Below, in pieces: positions 11,401 to 22,740 of a stretch of 64,000 nucleotides of DNA. The DNA is taken from contig JAESUZ010002608.1 of the NCBI GenBank assembly GCA_017311185.1, positions 372,001 through 436,000 of the forward strand, read 5' to 3'. Positions within the stretch are counted from its first letter, which is position 1; each line of letters begins with the position of its first letter. The translations under genes and the position numbers were made by a program. The DNA is from Proteles cristata cristata (Eukaryota > Chordata > Mammalia > Carnivora > Hyaenidae). A model generated the notes under the pieces. It saw nothing but the letters and a program-made list of their open reading frames with translations. It was not told the origin of the DNA and made no database searches.

Positions 11401-12989
11401 CTGTGCCCTTGTTCCTAATCATTACCCTAACCCACCATTATTCTTAGGATAGCTCTATACAACCAAACGGGTATACAAAAGACCAAGAGGTGCAATGATT
11501 CAAAATGAGCTATGGCATTGCTCTTGTGCAAAATGATACCATGCAAAATAATAATACTGAAAATGATGTTCAAGTGTGGTTTCTAAACTTCTTGTGGAGA
11601 TTAAATTTTTGTCTGTTACCAACACAAACATGGTTGGATGGATTTTCAAGATATCTGGATGGAATGTCTGGGATGGTCTCGCTTCAAATATAAGCTTTGT
11701 GGAATACATGAAATTCTGTTGGGGATCCCCAAGGGGCCTTCCAAGAACTGAACAGCCATCTTCCAGCCCAGCTGAAATTGAGGACTAAGATGTAGTCATG
11801 CATCTGCTAATAGTGAAGATACTGTAGACACAGAGAACAGACATGGGTCCCACATGCAGAGACTCCTAGGAAGGCCCTTGTCATCACAGACAGGAAGCTG
11901 TGTGGTTCACATAAGCGCCTCCGTTCCTCTGCTGGGAGGAGGAGCTGGGTTTATGTATTAACGGTCCCTGATTTCCTCAGGCTCCATGGAGCAGATCAGT
12001 CAGCAATGTTGGTCTATTCTGTGGTCCTTTCCAGTCCAAAAATATACATTGCCTTTCTCCCAGTTTGGGAGCTACCACTATTTCATAGTTTACAGCTCCA
12101 GCCAGGCTTCCTTATGTCCAACTTGTACATAACACCTGCTTCCAGCACCTCTCAGGCGGCTACAAAGTTCCATTAGCCAGAGCTTATCCCTTCATCTTCC
12201 TCTCTGCCTTCAAGGATCCCTGACATCTGTATGTGAACAGACACTAGAGAGAGGTAGTCTGGCTCTAACCTGACAGGTGTGATCCCTGGGGCCCACGAGG
12301 TGATATTGCTCAAGGCCATTCAGTGACACCAAGTCCAACTCTGTTACCCCACTTTGATTCAAGTCTCCTCAAGTCTGTATTCACTTATAGAATGGCCTAC
12401 TCTTGGCAGGTCTTGTAAGGCCAAACCCAGTGGAATCTAATCGTCTCATTACTAATAACACAAAGTAGTACAAGAAGTATCACCCTCTGCTCTAGGTGGG
12501 GAGAAGCAAAAGGCAAGGGGAAAGGAAGAAAAGGTATATAAATGACTCAGATGGCCCTGCAGTAAATGATTGAAATAGCTGCTTAGTGGTCTGTCTGCAT
12601 TCACACTGTTAAAGCTGTAAGCGTCACTCCGTGTAACCAAGGACATTCCTTTCTTTGGAGATTGCTCGCTACACAGGCAGAGCACCATTCTGCTGTGCTC
12701 AGCTCAATATCAGCAGAGAGGGTAGAACAGGTAGAACAGAATGTGGGCACCAGAGGAGAGTGACTGAGCGTGTGCTGCCCCTGTCAGCCTGGCACACTCT
12801 GGGCTAGGGAAGCAACCTCAGTACCCTAAAATGCCAAGCCTCCTGAAAGTGGCTCTTCCCCCAACCTTGCCAGCCCCCAGAGATGATAGTCTGTCTCTCA
12901 TCAGCCTCACCTGTACCGTCACTCACACTGATGCTTGTCGTTTCAGGGTCTCCCCCCAGGAGTCCCTGCCCCATGTGAGGTGGCACCTT

Positions 12990-13135
12990 CATCTCCCCTA
13001 CTATTTAAGGTTTATCACGCTTTATCATAATGACTATGTCACATCATTCTCTGACCATGCTCTATGCTCTGTGAGGGAAGAAAGACCATGTCTGTATTGT
13101 TCACCACCTTTGGAAATCTAGCTGTCCAAGTGAGT
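12990..13135 (+). mobile_element. L2 LINE 3' relic
   Basis: Words such as CTCTGTGAGGGAAGAAAGAC and CCATGTCTGTATTGTTCACC follow the L2 3' end text about as usual for a relic of this age. Confidence 0.55.
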
Positions 13136-15002
13136 AGTACACCACTAACTTCTGAGCTATGTTACCTGCCCTTCCCCTTCCCCAGTTTGCGAAAAGGAAC
13201 CAATGGTTTTCCTTGACAAGTGGAAATGGCACAATTTCCAGAAAGTGGAAGCCCAAAACATGCAGTGAAACTGAGAAGCTAGCATTGACACATTTTCTCC
13301 CAAAGTTTGATTAAAAAAAAAAAAAGGTATCTAAAAACAGAAGTGGTACAACCCAGAATTCACTGTGACATGAGTAACTAGAAATTTATTTACTAATAAA
13401 CTTTAGACTTCTTCGCGAAAGTCCAGAAGGCTTTTTGCTGCTGTAGAGAGCACATGGCAACGAACTGAACACAGCCTCCTGTATTACAGAATTCAGAACA
13501 CAGTCTTCCAGCTATGAGAACTTGATCTTTGTAACTTGTTAGGAGGGGAAGTTTCAGAAGCCTTGCAAAATTATCAAAACTCTCCCTGAAATGACCAAGG
13601 CTACCAAAGGCACTTGGAAACATGAGGAAATGACCTTATGCTCCTCTTACTAGAAATCACATGCATATAGACTCTTGTGCATTTTGCCTCTGAAAAATTG
13701 TTATTTCTCTAGGTAGGTGGGCAGTGCTGGCAATGTCAGGCCTAAACAGGTTGATTATCTAATGGGTGGGTATAATATACATATTATTTCTGCTCTAAAA
13801 AATTACTGAGGCCAGATGCATCTCTCAAACCTGATACATGAATTGTGAGTGTGTGTGAAACCACTGATCTTGTATTCCTTAAATATTAGTCTCCACCCTT
13901 TCTTCCTACAAAGAGCCATAGATGTAAGGCAGGCAGGATCTTAAGTCCGCCATCCACTCCAAATGCCAAACGTCACCAAGGAAGCTGGAATTAGACTCTG
14001 GCTTAGAACCATAGTCAGAGGTGCTAAGATTGGCATATGGGTAGACTCAGCCTTAACAGTGGAGCTTTATTGGATACACACACTATAGACAATAACCTTC
14101 AGATGGCCAAGGGCCAGGATGAGAATGGATTTCCAAAAAGTTCATGCAAGTCTGTCTGGGGATACCTGGGTGGAAATCTTTGGGTACCAAATAGAGAAAA
14201 GCTGACCCCCCATGTGAAGCTGTGGTTCCAAACTTGTAGACCAGATGTGAAAAAGGAGATATTCTAGAAGAGCTCTCATTGGCTGTCAGGCCAACTTGAA
14301 TGTATAAGTCATTTAGCAACAAAATAGAAGGGAGTCAGAATGGTGGCTGGTCTCTTCTGAAGAACACTTTACTACTATAAATCTGGACTTCTTTTCTTGA
14401 TCCTTCTAACTTCTAAGACATTTGCCAGTTTTATTAACATTTGTTACTCCCATCTCCTTCCATGTAGTTGAACAGAGTAAATCCCATCAATGAAAAACAG
14501 CCTATGCACATCTGCTTTGAAGACAAAAAGGACTTGGCTTTTCCCCTCATTTTCCCAACTTGTAAAACAGGTTGAACCACATGGTCTCTGGGAGAATGTG
14601 GGTCTTCTCTACACCCTACCCTTCTCTTACTGACTTGTCAAGGAGGAAGAGTGTGGTCTGGGAGCTCACCAGGTTACATGCCCTAGACTCTACCGAAGAC
14701 AAAGGGTTTCCCCTTGCCAGTCATAGTCTGAATAGTGGCAGCAGATATGAAAAGAAGAAGAAGATAGCCAGACCCATAAATCCTACAAGAATTCGGAGAG
14801 AGCTGGCCTGGGTGCAAATGGGCACAGAGACAGAACCATCTAGTTGGGTCTCCACATGGTTTCCCAATAAATAATCTCATAGTTTAAAAGAGGAGCATGG
14901 CTGCATGAAGGCAGGTGTGAGCCAAGGAGTTTGGGGAAAAAAACAAGCACTGACTTTTCTGCCATGGGAAAAGCAACATCTTAACATATATGCAAATCCA
15001 AC

Positions 15003-15109
15003 CTTTTTCCGTTGTAGCTTTTGCTTTTCCCTGAATTCTTCCATCTTTCTGGCCTCTTCTCTTAGTGTCTGGGCAAGCTGAATGTGACATTGTGCCACAT
15101 TGTCTACCT
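15003..15109 (-). CDS. PSTPIP2: PSTPIP2 exon 5
   Basis: 107 bp encoding, after a split Q codon, VDNVAQCHIQLAQTLREEAR then KMEEFREKQKLQRKK, about residues 84-118. The acceptor is TCTTTTTGCAG and the donor is AAG|GTTGGA, a weak GTTG form. Leu98, whose change to proline causes the mouse cmo autoinflammatory disease (established knowledge), is CTA at 15065-15063, so the normal residue is kept. The only difference from my memory of human here is T for S at residue 97. Confidence 0.96.
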
Positions 15110-15307
15110 CTGCAAAAAGATTTAAAAAAAAAAAGTAATACATAAGATCTATGTATGCCTGGATTGAAATCTACAAAAACCACACAAAACTTATTTATGG
15201 AATACCGGAGCAAGTGGTAAGATTAACCTACTTCACTTGGTCACCAACGTTTATCAACTCCCTCCATTTGCCCTGCCTTGCCCTGGCCACCAAGACAAAG
15301 GCTAGCA

Positions 15308-15410
15308 TGTTTCAGATTCTGTGTCTTCCTCTCTCTCTGACCCTCCCCTGCCCACGCTGTCTCTCTCTCTCCTAGAAATAAATAAAAATATTTAAAAAAA
15401 AAAAAAAAAA
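15308..15410 (+). mobile_element. 5'-truncated CAN-SINE with intact duplication
   Basis: Only the 3' half is present, from GTTTCAGATTCTGTGTC through CCTAGAAATAAATAAAA to a long A-tail. Perfect 16-bp duplications AAGACAAAGGCTAGCA at 15292-15307 and 15411-15426 show that it integrated already truncated, rather than being deleted later. Confidence 0.95.
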
Positions 15411-15839
15411 AAGACAAAGGCTAGCAAATCTTTACCTTAACCTCCGACCACTAACTGTTACTAACCTAGTAACAGGCCAAGGCCCCAGCTCATGGAGCTT
15501 ACATGCTGAAAGACATCACTAAACCCACTACAATTTCAAATTCAATACTTATTTCTCATTAGATGACTCTAATAGTCATTTCTATCTCTAACATTTTCTA
15601 AGCCTGAGCATTTGTAAGAAAGGTCACACACAAAAATTATGGCTATCAATGGTTATTTCTAGACAGAAAGATTATTGGTGAGTTTTCCCTTATTTTCTAA
15701 GATCTTTGCAATCATCATGGTTTACCTTTGTAACAGAAAAAAAAATTCTTACTTTACTCGTTTTAAGAAAACAAATTGAAGCATGACTTTAAGTCTAGAA
15801 ATACTGACAGATCTGACCTAAGAAAACAATTTAAACTTG

Positions 15840-16730
15840 TGTGTGTCAAAATAACCTTGAACAAGGTTCAAAGATACATGACAAATTGAAAAAATATTAG
15901 CAATTTATGTAAAGGAATAAACCACTATATTAAAAGAGTTTTCACAAATCAATGTATATATACATATATATTTTCCAGTATAAAAAAATTGGTCAAAGAA
16001 CATGGTGTTTTTTAAGAGATTGGCTAAATAGCTAATAAACATTTGAAAATGTATTCAACTTTAAAGCTATTGGAAAAACTGCAAAACCTTAACCCCCAGA
16101 AATGTATAATTTTTACTTTTCAGTTGGGGAAAAATTTTAAAGTGTGAAAATTCTTCATATTGGCAAGTATGTGGAAAAATAGCATTTTTGGTGGGAGAGA
16201 AATCAATACAACCTTTCTGGAGGAGGTCTGGCATTTTTTATAAGATCAAAACTTTCAAATGTGAAAGAATGAGGCAGATCTCTAGGAACTGAAATGGAAA
16301 GATGCTTAGATAATATTATTAAGAAAAAAAATTGTAGGAGACAGGTATAGTATTATCTCATACAGAAACTCACATCTATGTGGGTGTGCCTACAATTTAA
16401 GAGAGAATTGTAAATGTGTAGGAAAAGCCTGGAGAGATATATCCCAAACTCCTAGTGTGACAAAATCACTGATATTTTCATTTTAAAAATGATTTTAAAA
16501 CATATGCTCTGCCTTCACCCACAGATTCTGAACCACTGTCATGGTATCATCTTATTTATTTATATGATTTGATCCATTTACATATGTTTAATTTCATAAA
16601 AATATCTGGAGTCACATTCACCAATAACTGCTTATCACTAGGAAATCAATGTTTAGGTATTTACTATCTTCTTGATAGTTGTCTCACTTGAGTTTTTAAG
16701 ATAAATATATTTTTTTAATAAGAAGGAAAT
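15840..16730 (+). mobile_element. Old L1-like 3' fragment
   Basis: Words such as GAATGAGGCAGATCTCTAGG, GAAATGGAAAGATGC and a following TATAGTATTATCTCA resemble the 3' untranslated region of old L1M elements as I remember it. No open frame. Boundaries and family are uncertain. Confidence 0.45.
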
Positions 16731-17126
16731 AAAACTATTGTCGGGGGCGGAAGTAAGTAAAGTAATAGCAAGTACGTAGGCTTAGGAATCCCAGTCTACA
16801 CAGAAGCTCCCTTGAACCCATGGTTAGCCTTGCAGGGCATATAAAAAACATGAAACAAACATTTCTACCTTTAGAAATGTATTCATTAGTGAGTTCAAGA
16901 GGGAAGAGACACCTTCCATGGAAAGGTTAAGATGAATATCTGTTTAGCTAACATTTACAAACGTCTAGAACCAGTCAGCTAGCTACAGAAACACTTTAAG
17001 CACATATCATACATATGACACCACGTTAAAATTCTTAGCTTGAAAGCAGCAAGTACTGTTGAAAAACAGAAAGCCTTAAGGTCAGTTTCTGACTACCAGG
17101 ACTGGGGACTATTAGAACTGAACAGG

Positions 17127-17222
17127 AGGGTGCCCGGCTGGCTCAGTTGGTAGAACATGCAACTCTTGATCTCAGAACCGTCAGTCTGAACCCCATGTTG
17201 TGTGTACCAATTACTTTAAAAA
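17127..17222 (+). mobile_element. Short-form (older) CAN-SINE
   Basis: GGGTGCCCGGCTGGCTCAGT head followed quickly by AACCCCATGTTGTGTGTACC and an A-rich end. It lacks the CTGTGCTGACAG body and CT run of the long form. Confidence 0.75.
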
Positions 17223-17447
17223 GGAGCACCTGGGTGGCTCAATCAGTTAAGTGTCTGACTCTTGATTTCAACTCAGGTCATTATCTCACAGTTCATGAAT
17301 TCAAGCCCCACATTGGGCTCTGCACTGACAGTGCGGAGCCTGCTTGAGATTCTCTCTCTCCCTCTCTCTCTGCTCCACCCCTGCTCGCTCTCTCGCTCTC
17401 TCAAAAAATAAATAAACTAATTAAAATTTTTAATAAATTAATAAAAA
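17223..17447 (+). mobile_element. CAN-SINE
   Basis: GGAGCACCTGGGTGGCTCAA head directly after the A-rich end of the short-form copy, body GGGCTCTGCACTGACAGTG and an AAATAAATAAACTAATT tail. It is an older long-form copy with CTCTCAAAAAATAAATAAA at the 3' end. Confidence 0.92.
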
Positions 17448-17711
17448 AAGGCCTGGACAGGACCCTTTGAAGATCAAATTGTGAGGGCCTCAGCTTGGAT
17501 TTCAAGTGTGAGAACCCCTCCTCAAAGTAAGTCAAATCACATCATGATGTGAGAGTGTGGAAGGTAGGCTCTCCAGCTCATTTCAACTCTGCAGAGCTAC
17601 TTCTCCCCTTGGGAGCTGCTCTAACTTTTTTCCACCCAGTTTGATGTCTGTTCAAATTAAAACCCACAGAACTGGCCAAGGGCAGCAAACATAGTTTAAA
17701 GAATCACTTAC

Positions 17712-17746
17712 GCTTCTTGAAGACCTCAAGGGCCTGCTTCAGAGTG
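17712..17746 (-). CDS. PSTPIP2: PSTPIP2 exon 4
   Basis: 35-bp micro-sized exon encoding TLKQALEVFKK between split codons, about residues 72-82. The acceptor TTGTTTTTCAG and donor C|GTAAGT are both strong. I remember human as TLKRALEVFKQ, so R to Q and Q to K. The exon lies only about 55 bp downstream, on the gene strand, of a SINE A-tail. Confidence 0.93.
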
Positions 17747-17801
17747 CTGAAAAACAAGTACATATATAACTTCAGTTCTGGAAATTGTTGTACAATCCTT
17801 T

Positions 17802-18001
17802 CTTTTTTAAGTTTATTTATTTGAGACAGAGATGGTGCAAGTGAGGGAGGGGCAGAGAGAAGGAGACAGAGAATCCCAAGCAGGCTCCATGCTGCCAGCA
17901 AGGAGCCTAATATGGGTCTTGAGCCCACAAAACCATGGGATCACGACCTGAGCTGAAACCAAGAGTCGGACACTTAACCAACTGAGCCCCCTAGGAACCC
18001 C
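17802..18001 (-). mobile_element. CAN-SINE, sense to PSTPIP2, next to exon 4
   Basis: TCTTTTTTAAGTTTATTTAT start (its A-tail on the gene strand) and GAGCCCCCTAGGAACCCC end. The tail lies about 55 bp upstream of the exon 4 acceptor. Flanks TGTACAATCCTTT and TGTATAATTTTAT may be a decayed duplication. Confidence 0.9.
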
Positions 18002-18287
18002 TGTATAATTTTATTATAATGTCATTGCCTGCTGCTCTCTGCCCAAGTGTCATGGCCTGTAAACTCATCTCTGCGTGTAAGCTTGGGAAGGCAGCAAAGG
18101 ATCAAGATTTCTTCAGTCCAGTTTTCCTCTTTCTTGCTCTCTCAATCCCAGGCAAAGCATTATAAATTCTTTACTGTCCACCTGGACGCCCAAATTCCTT
18201 ATGTTTCATTTCCCCCAATGATTATATAGGAATTATGATCACTTTCTTCTAAGAATACCAGTCCTTCTTTAAAGTATGGTAATTAGA

Positions 18288-18510
18288 GGGGCACCTGGGT
18301 GGCTCAGTCAGTTAAGCGTTTGACTTCAGCTCATGATCTCATGGTCTGTTAGTTCGAGCCCCGTGTTGGGCTCTGTGCTGACAGCTCCGAGACTGGAGCC
18401 TGCTTCAGATTCTGTATCTCCGTCTCTCTCTGTCCCTCTGCCACTTGCGCTCTGTCTCTCTCTGTCTTTCAAAAGTAAATAAAATGTAAAAAATTTTTAA
18501 AAACAACTTA
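18288..18510 (+). mobile_element. CAN-SINE
   Basis: GGGCACCTGGGTGGCTCAGT head, GGGCTCTGTGCTGACAG body and a tail running into an A/T-rich low-complexity stretch with TATTA units up to about 18565. Confidence 0.93.
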
Positions 18511-18848
18511 AAAATAATAAAATAAAAATATAAATAAATAAATAAATTATATTATATTATAATATAAAATCTGTCCCATTAAAGTGCCTAGAAACAGTGA
18601 CATCTCTGTGACAATGACCAATGCTAGAACTCAGGGTTTCATCTCTACATACAATTAATCACTAAAAGGAACCAAGTACTCTTGGAGAATATTCCAGGTT
18701 TAAATTTAAAATGTTCCAATTTAAACACTTCCACAAAAAAACCATGTTAAGAAAATATGGCAAACATGAATAATTATTAAATCTAGGTGATTTGGGTATA
18801 CAGCCATTCTTTATGTTTGTCTTTTTACCTTTCACTGATTTATGTATT

Positions 18849-19052
18849 TAATTTTTAATGTTTACTCATTTTTGTGAGAGAGACAGAACATGAGCAGGAG
18901 AGGGGCAGAGACAGAGGGAGACACAGAATCTGAAACAGGCTCCTGGCTTTGAGCCATAAGCACAGAGCCTGATGCAGGGCTCAAACTCGGGAACAGTGAG
19001 ATCATGACCTGAGCCCAAGTCGGACACTTAACCGAGTCATCCAGGTGCCCCT
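18849..19052 (-). mobile_element. CAN-SINE, antisense copy
   Basis: ATTTTTAATGTTTACTCATT start and CCGAGTCATCCAGGTGCCCC end, with the body readable in reverse complement. Confidence 0.92.
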
Positions 19053-19231
19053 TCAGTGTATTTTTTAAATTTTCATTTAAAACCTCAAAAGTAAAATATA
19101 GTATAATGAACGAATTTTTCTTGTCCCAGTGTCTGATATCAGGGGGTAACACATTTTTTAGGCTTAAATAACTATTAATATTTTAAGTCGTTTTCAATGT
19201 TTCTTTTCTGTAAACCAGCACATTTCTGGAG

Positions 19232-19270
19232 TGGGGTGTGTGTGAGTGTGTGCGTGTATGTGTGTGTGTT
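19232..19270. repeat. (GT)n-rich run
   Basis: An imperfect TG/GTGTGAGTGTGTGCGTG run, a short interrupted microsatellite. Confidence 0.85.
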
Positions 19271-19918
19271 AGAAGCAAGAGAAGAGGAAGGTCATGTCTT
19301 ATTTTCCCCCATTAGGACCCCTGCTAGGACACAGACCCCAGGGCATCTAGGCGGTCGTCTATAGCACAGCCCAAGCAGGATGCAAGTCAGTATGTGATGT
19401 GATTAGGTCTGCAAAAGCCTTTAAAGTCTATCTGAGACTATTTCTCCCAAGCCTCCCTCAACATGATTACTTTGGAGAAGGAATCTAGAAATTTCCATAT
19501 GAGTAGGATGGGCTATGGAATTTGTGAGGTCCACCACACAATGAAAATGTGGGACCCCTTATTTATAAATTATTAAGAATTTCAAACTGGGGATAGCAAA
19601 GAGCACCAAACCCATTGTGAAGCCCTTCAAAGTGTAGGCTCCTGTATGACTGCCCATGAAGCCAGCCCTATAGATGAGAGGGAGTATGCTCCTAAGGCAG
19701 AGACCATGTCCGGGCCATCCCTGTATTCAGTGAGGGAGAGAAGAGTAGAGTATGTACAGAAACCTCTCATCAGTGGTGAGAACTATAAAATCATGCAGAC
19801 AATCTCTCAGAGCTATCACAAACTGTGGTATGTGTGTGTGTGCGTGTGTAAGCCCCTCTGTTAAATGTCTGGTACAAAATCGTATACAGTATAATCCTAC
19901 CTATGAAAAAGTATACAT

Positions 19919-20128
19919 AGGGGTGCCTGGGTGGCTCAGTCAGTTAAGCGTCTGACTTAGGCTCAGGTTATAGTCTCATAGCTCGTGGGTTTGAGTCCCA
20001 TGTCGGGCTGTGTACTGATGGCTAGCTCAGAGCCTGGAGCCTACTTCAGATTCTGTATCTCCCCTCTCTCTGACCCTCCCCTGCTCATGCTCTCTCTCTC
20101 TCTCAGAAAACATTAAAAAAAATTTTTT
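19919..20128 (+). mobile_element. CAN-SINE
   Basis: GGGTGCCTGGGTGGCTCAGT head and CTCAGAAAACATTAAAAAA tail. The duplication AAGTATACAT precedes and follows it. Confidence 0.94.
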
Positions 20129-20377
20129 AAGTATACATGGAAAAAGACTTCAAAGAAAATCTAGAACATTTTACTAATGGATTGTGGCTTTGCAGTTCAT
20201 TTTAGCCTTCTTTCTATTTTTCTAGATTTTTAAGAACTCAAAATAAGTAAAAAACAACAGTTAAAAACTGTTTTCATGCGACACACTTCACCCTGCTGGC
20301 CAGCTCTGTCTGCTGAAGGGCTGGGGCTCTTGGCATTACTGGTCAATCTGGAAACAGGAAAGAAGCGTGGTACCTAC

Positions 20378-20455
20378 TTGATCTCCAACTGTCCACATGG
20401 CTTCTTCCTGGAGAGATTTAGCAGGTCTTTGCCATATTTCTCTTCAATTGATGCC
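20378..20455 (-). CDS. PSTPIP2: PSTPIP2 exon 3
   Basis: 78 bp encoding ASIEEKYGKDLLNLSRKK then PCGQLEI, about residues 46-70, with split R45 and N71 codons. The acceptor is TTCCCTTTAG and the donor is AA|GTAGGT. The EEKYGKDL-type segment is a hallmark of the early F-BAR helices (FCH region). It differs from my memory of human only by S for A, K for R and L for S. Confidence 0.96.
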
Positions 20456-20954
20456 CTAAAGGGAACAGAAGAGAGAGCTCTGAGTCTTTCTCCAGGCTGA
20501 TTCTTAGTTAAAATGCATGGCAGTCCCCTGGAGGGAAAAATTGCACTTCTGAAAGGGAGACGCTCAGATATAATGGCATTCTCTAAAATGCAAAACTCCC
20601 GCAAAACTCCCTCTACATGTGAGGGGGAATTGTGAGAAGACGGATAGACTTCCTGTCTCAGTCGCCAGGATGGCCGTCACATCTTGGCAAAACCAAACAT
20701 GGCCCCCTGACCGGCACAGGCCAGCGCATTACAGACTAACTATTCAAAACTATGACCCAAGGATTAATTTGCCAAAAATGTATTTTTATTCATATATATT
20801 TTTAAAGTGGAGTAAGAGATAATTCTACTAAATGCTGCACTCCTGAGGCCCACCCCTCTTCCCGTGTTCTCGAAGAGTATCCTTTTTACCATCCTATATA
20901 GTTCCTCATTCACAATCAATTCAATGTTTTATGATTTTTTTGTTTTGGTTTGGT

Positions 20955-21136
20955 TTGGTTTTTTTTTTTTTGAGTGAGAGAAAGAGAGAGCATGAGCAGA
21001 GGAGGGGCAGAGAGATGGGGGACAGAGGATCTGAAGCAGGCTCTGTGCTGACAGCAAGAAGCCCAATGCAGGGCTCGAACTCATGAACCGTGAGATCATG
21101 ACCTGCGCCGAAGTTGGACACTTAATTGACTGAGCC
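20955..21136 (-). mobile_element. CAN-SINE, antisense, head shortened
   Basis: T-run, GA run and GATCATGACCTGCGCCGAAG, ending at GACTGAGCC without the usual CACCCAGGCGCCCC, so the 5' end of the element is missing about 14 bp. Confidence 0.9.
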
Positions 21137-21363
21137 AATTCAAAAACACAACTAAACTGCAGCAAAGAGAGAATTTCAGAATATAAACTCTGCAGTTGGC
21201 AGGTCTCACAAAAACAACTAATCATTACTTGGTGTAGCATGGTCTGTCTAAGGCGCCAAATAACCCCTTTCCCCACCACTCAAGGTGACCCAGATACTGT
21301 AACAGGTATAATGAAGAGGACTCCAGGGACCAATTTTCCTAGGTTTGAAAGCAGATCTATCCT

Positions 21364-21582
21364 GGGGCGCCTGGGTGGCTCAGTCGGTTAAGCGGCCGAC
21401 TTCGGCTCAGGTCATGACCTCGCTGTTCGTGGGTTCGAGCCCCACATCAGGCTCTGTGAAAGCAGCTTAGAGCCTGGAGCCTGTTTCTGACTCCGTATCT
21501 CCCTCTCTCTCTGCCCCTACCCCTCTCATGCTCTGTCTCTGTCTCAAAAATAAATAAACTATAAAATATTTCTTAAAGAAAA
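21364..21582 (+). mobile_element. CAN-SINE
   Basis: GGGGCGCCTGGGTGGCTCAG head. The 17-bp flanks GAAAGCAGATCTATCCT (21347-21363) and GAAAGCAGATTTATCCT (21583-21599) are a near-perfect duplication. Confidence 0.96.
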
Positions 21583-22003
21583 GAAAGCAGATTTATCCTT
21601 TATTGGCTGTCTGACCTTAGGCAAGTGACATAACCCCTCTGAACCACGGGCACCCCACAACACCTACCAGAGCAAGAAGAAAGGCCAGGCAACCAAAACC
21701 CTGAAAAGGTTCAAAACCCTGCACTTCTTCACCCAAATTATCCCTGCACAGGACACAGGGAAGGAATGCACACTCCCTCAGTGACTGCAGCCTCCTCCTG
21801 GCAATCATAGCACCAGATAGGAAGCTCAGGGCCCAGGCAGGCCACTTGACCAAAGGCCTCAAACCTCCATATACAGGGCATATGTACCTGACAATCTGGC
21901 CTGATGCCAGCAGATTCTTTCCCAAAATCAGAGAACACAGGACCGGTTTCTTTTGCTATAAAACTCCTGCAGAAAAATGACCATATACTAGAAATACAGT
22001 ATA

Positions 22004-22238
22004 GGGGTATCTGTGTGGCTCAGTCGGTTAAATGTCTCACTCTTGGTTTCGGCTCAAGTCATGATCTCACAGTTTGTGAGTTCAACCTCCATGTCAGACT
22101 CTGTGCTGACAATGCAGAGCCTGCTTGGGATTCTTTCCCTCCCTGCCCCTTATCCATTGTCTCTTTCTCTCTCTGCCCTTCTCCCACTCATGCTCTGTCT
22201 AAAAATAAATAAGTGAATGAATAAATAAGAAACTTTTA
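22004..22238 (+). mobile_element. CAN-SINE
   Basis: GGGGTATCTGTGTGGCTCAG head, TCTTGGTTTCGGCTCAAG and an AAATAAATAAG tail. A more diverged copy. Confidence 0.9.
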
Positions 22239-22359
22239 AAAATACAATAAAAATATTTACTAACTTTTAATTTCCATATATTTCCTTCTCTTTTCCATAT
22301 ATTTTTGTGAGGTATTTAAAAAGTGGGAACTTAGCTTCTGGGATCTATCTGCACTTGTG

Positions 22360-22740
22360 TTTTTCAAACTGTGGGTCAAAACTCACTTACAAACCGGGGT
22401 GCCTGGGTGGCTCAGTCGCTTAAGCGACTGGCTTCAGCTCAAGTCATGACCTCACATTTCGTGGGTTCGAGCCCTGCATCAGGCTCTATGCTGACAGCTA
22501 GCTCAGAGCCTGGACCTGTTTCAGATTCTGTGTCTCCCCTGCTCATGCTGCCTCTCTCTCTCAGAAATAAATAAAACATTAAAAAAAAAAAAACTCACTT
22601 GCAAACCATAAATCCATTCAATGGGCTACGACCAGCCATTTTTAAATACATAGAATTAAATAAGATAATAGGGTAGTGACGTGTGTTAAACTCTTGTTTT
22701 ATGCATGTGTGTACTGGACAGAGGTAAAATTTATTTCTTG
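22360..22740 (+). mobile_element. Possible hAT-type DNA transposon relic split by a SINE
   Basis: GTTTTTCAAACTGTGGGTCA and ACGACCAGCCATTTTTAAAT resemble a mammalian non-autonomous hAT relic whose exact family I cannot name. A SINE at 22396 interrupts it. Confidence 0.35.
22396..22589 (+). mobile_element. CAN-SINE
   Basis: GGGGTGCCTGGGTGGCTCAG head. Flanks AAAACTCACTTACAAACC (22378-22395) and AAAACTCACTTGCAAACC (22590-22607) form an 18-bp duplication. Confidence 0.96.

Larger units (their letters stand above)
10620..15002 (-). other. PSTPIP2 intron 5
   Basis: About 4.4 kb and unusually free of CAN-SINEs. It holds two MIR relics near its left end and an L2-like piece near 13.0 kb. The stretches 11420-12990 and 13140-15000 show no repeat or gene I can name. 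Confidence 0.85.
15110..17711 (-). other. PSTPIP2 intron 4
   Basis: About 2.6 kb. It holds one 5'-truncated SINE near its left end, an old L1-like stretch at about 15.8-16.7 kb and two SINEs at 17.1-17.4 kb. It is otherwise AT-rich without recognisable genes. Confidence 0.85.
17747..20377 (-). other. PSTPIP2 intron 3
   Basis: About 2.6 kb with GT-AG ends. It contains four CAN-SINEs and a GT-rich run at about 19232-19270. The stretches 18560-18840 and 19060-19900 show nothing else I recognise. Confidence 0.85.

Noticed and set aside
21364..21436. tRNA-like sequence with A and B box text
   Set aside because: It is the tRNA-Lys-derived head of a SINE, followed by the SINE body and tail. No intact tRNA gene was found in the window.
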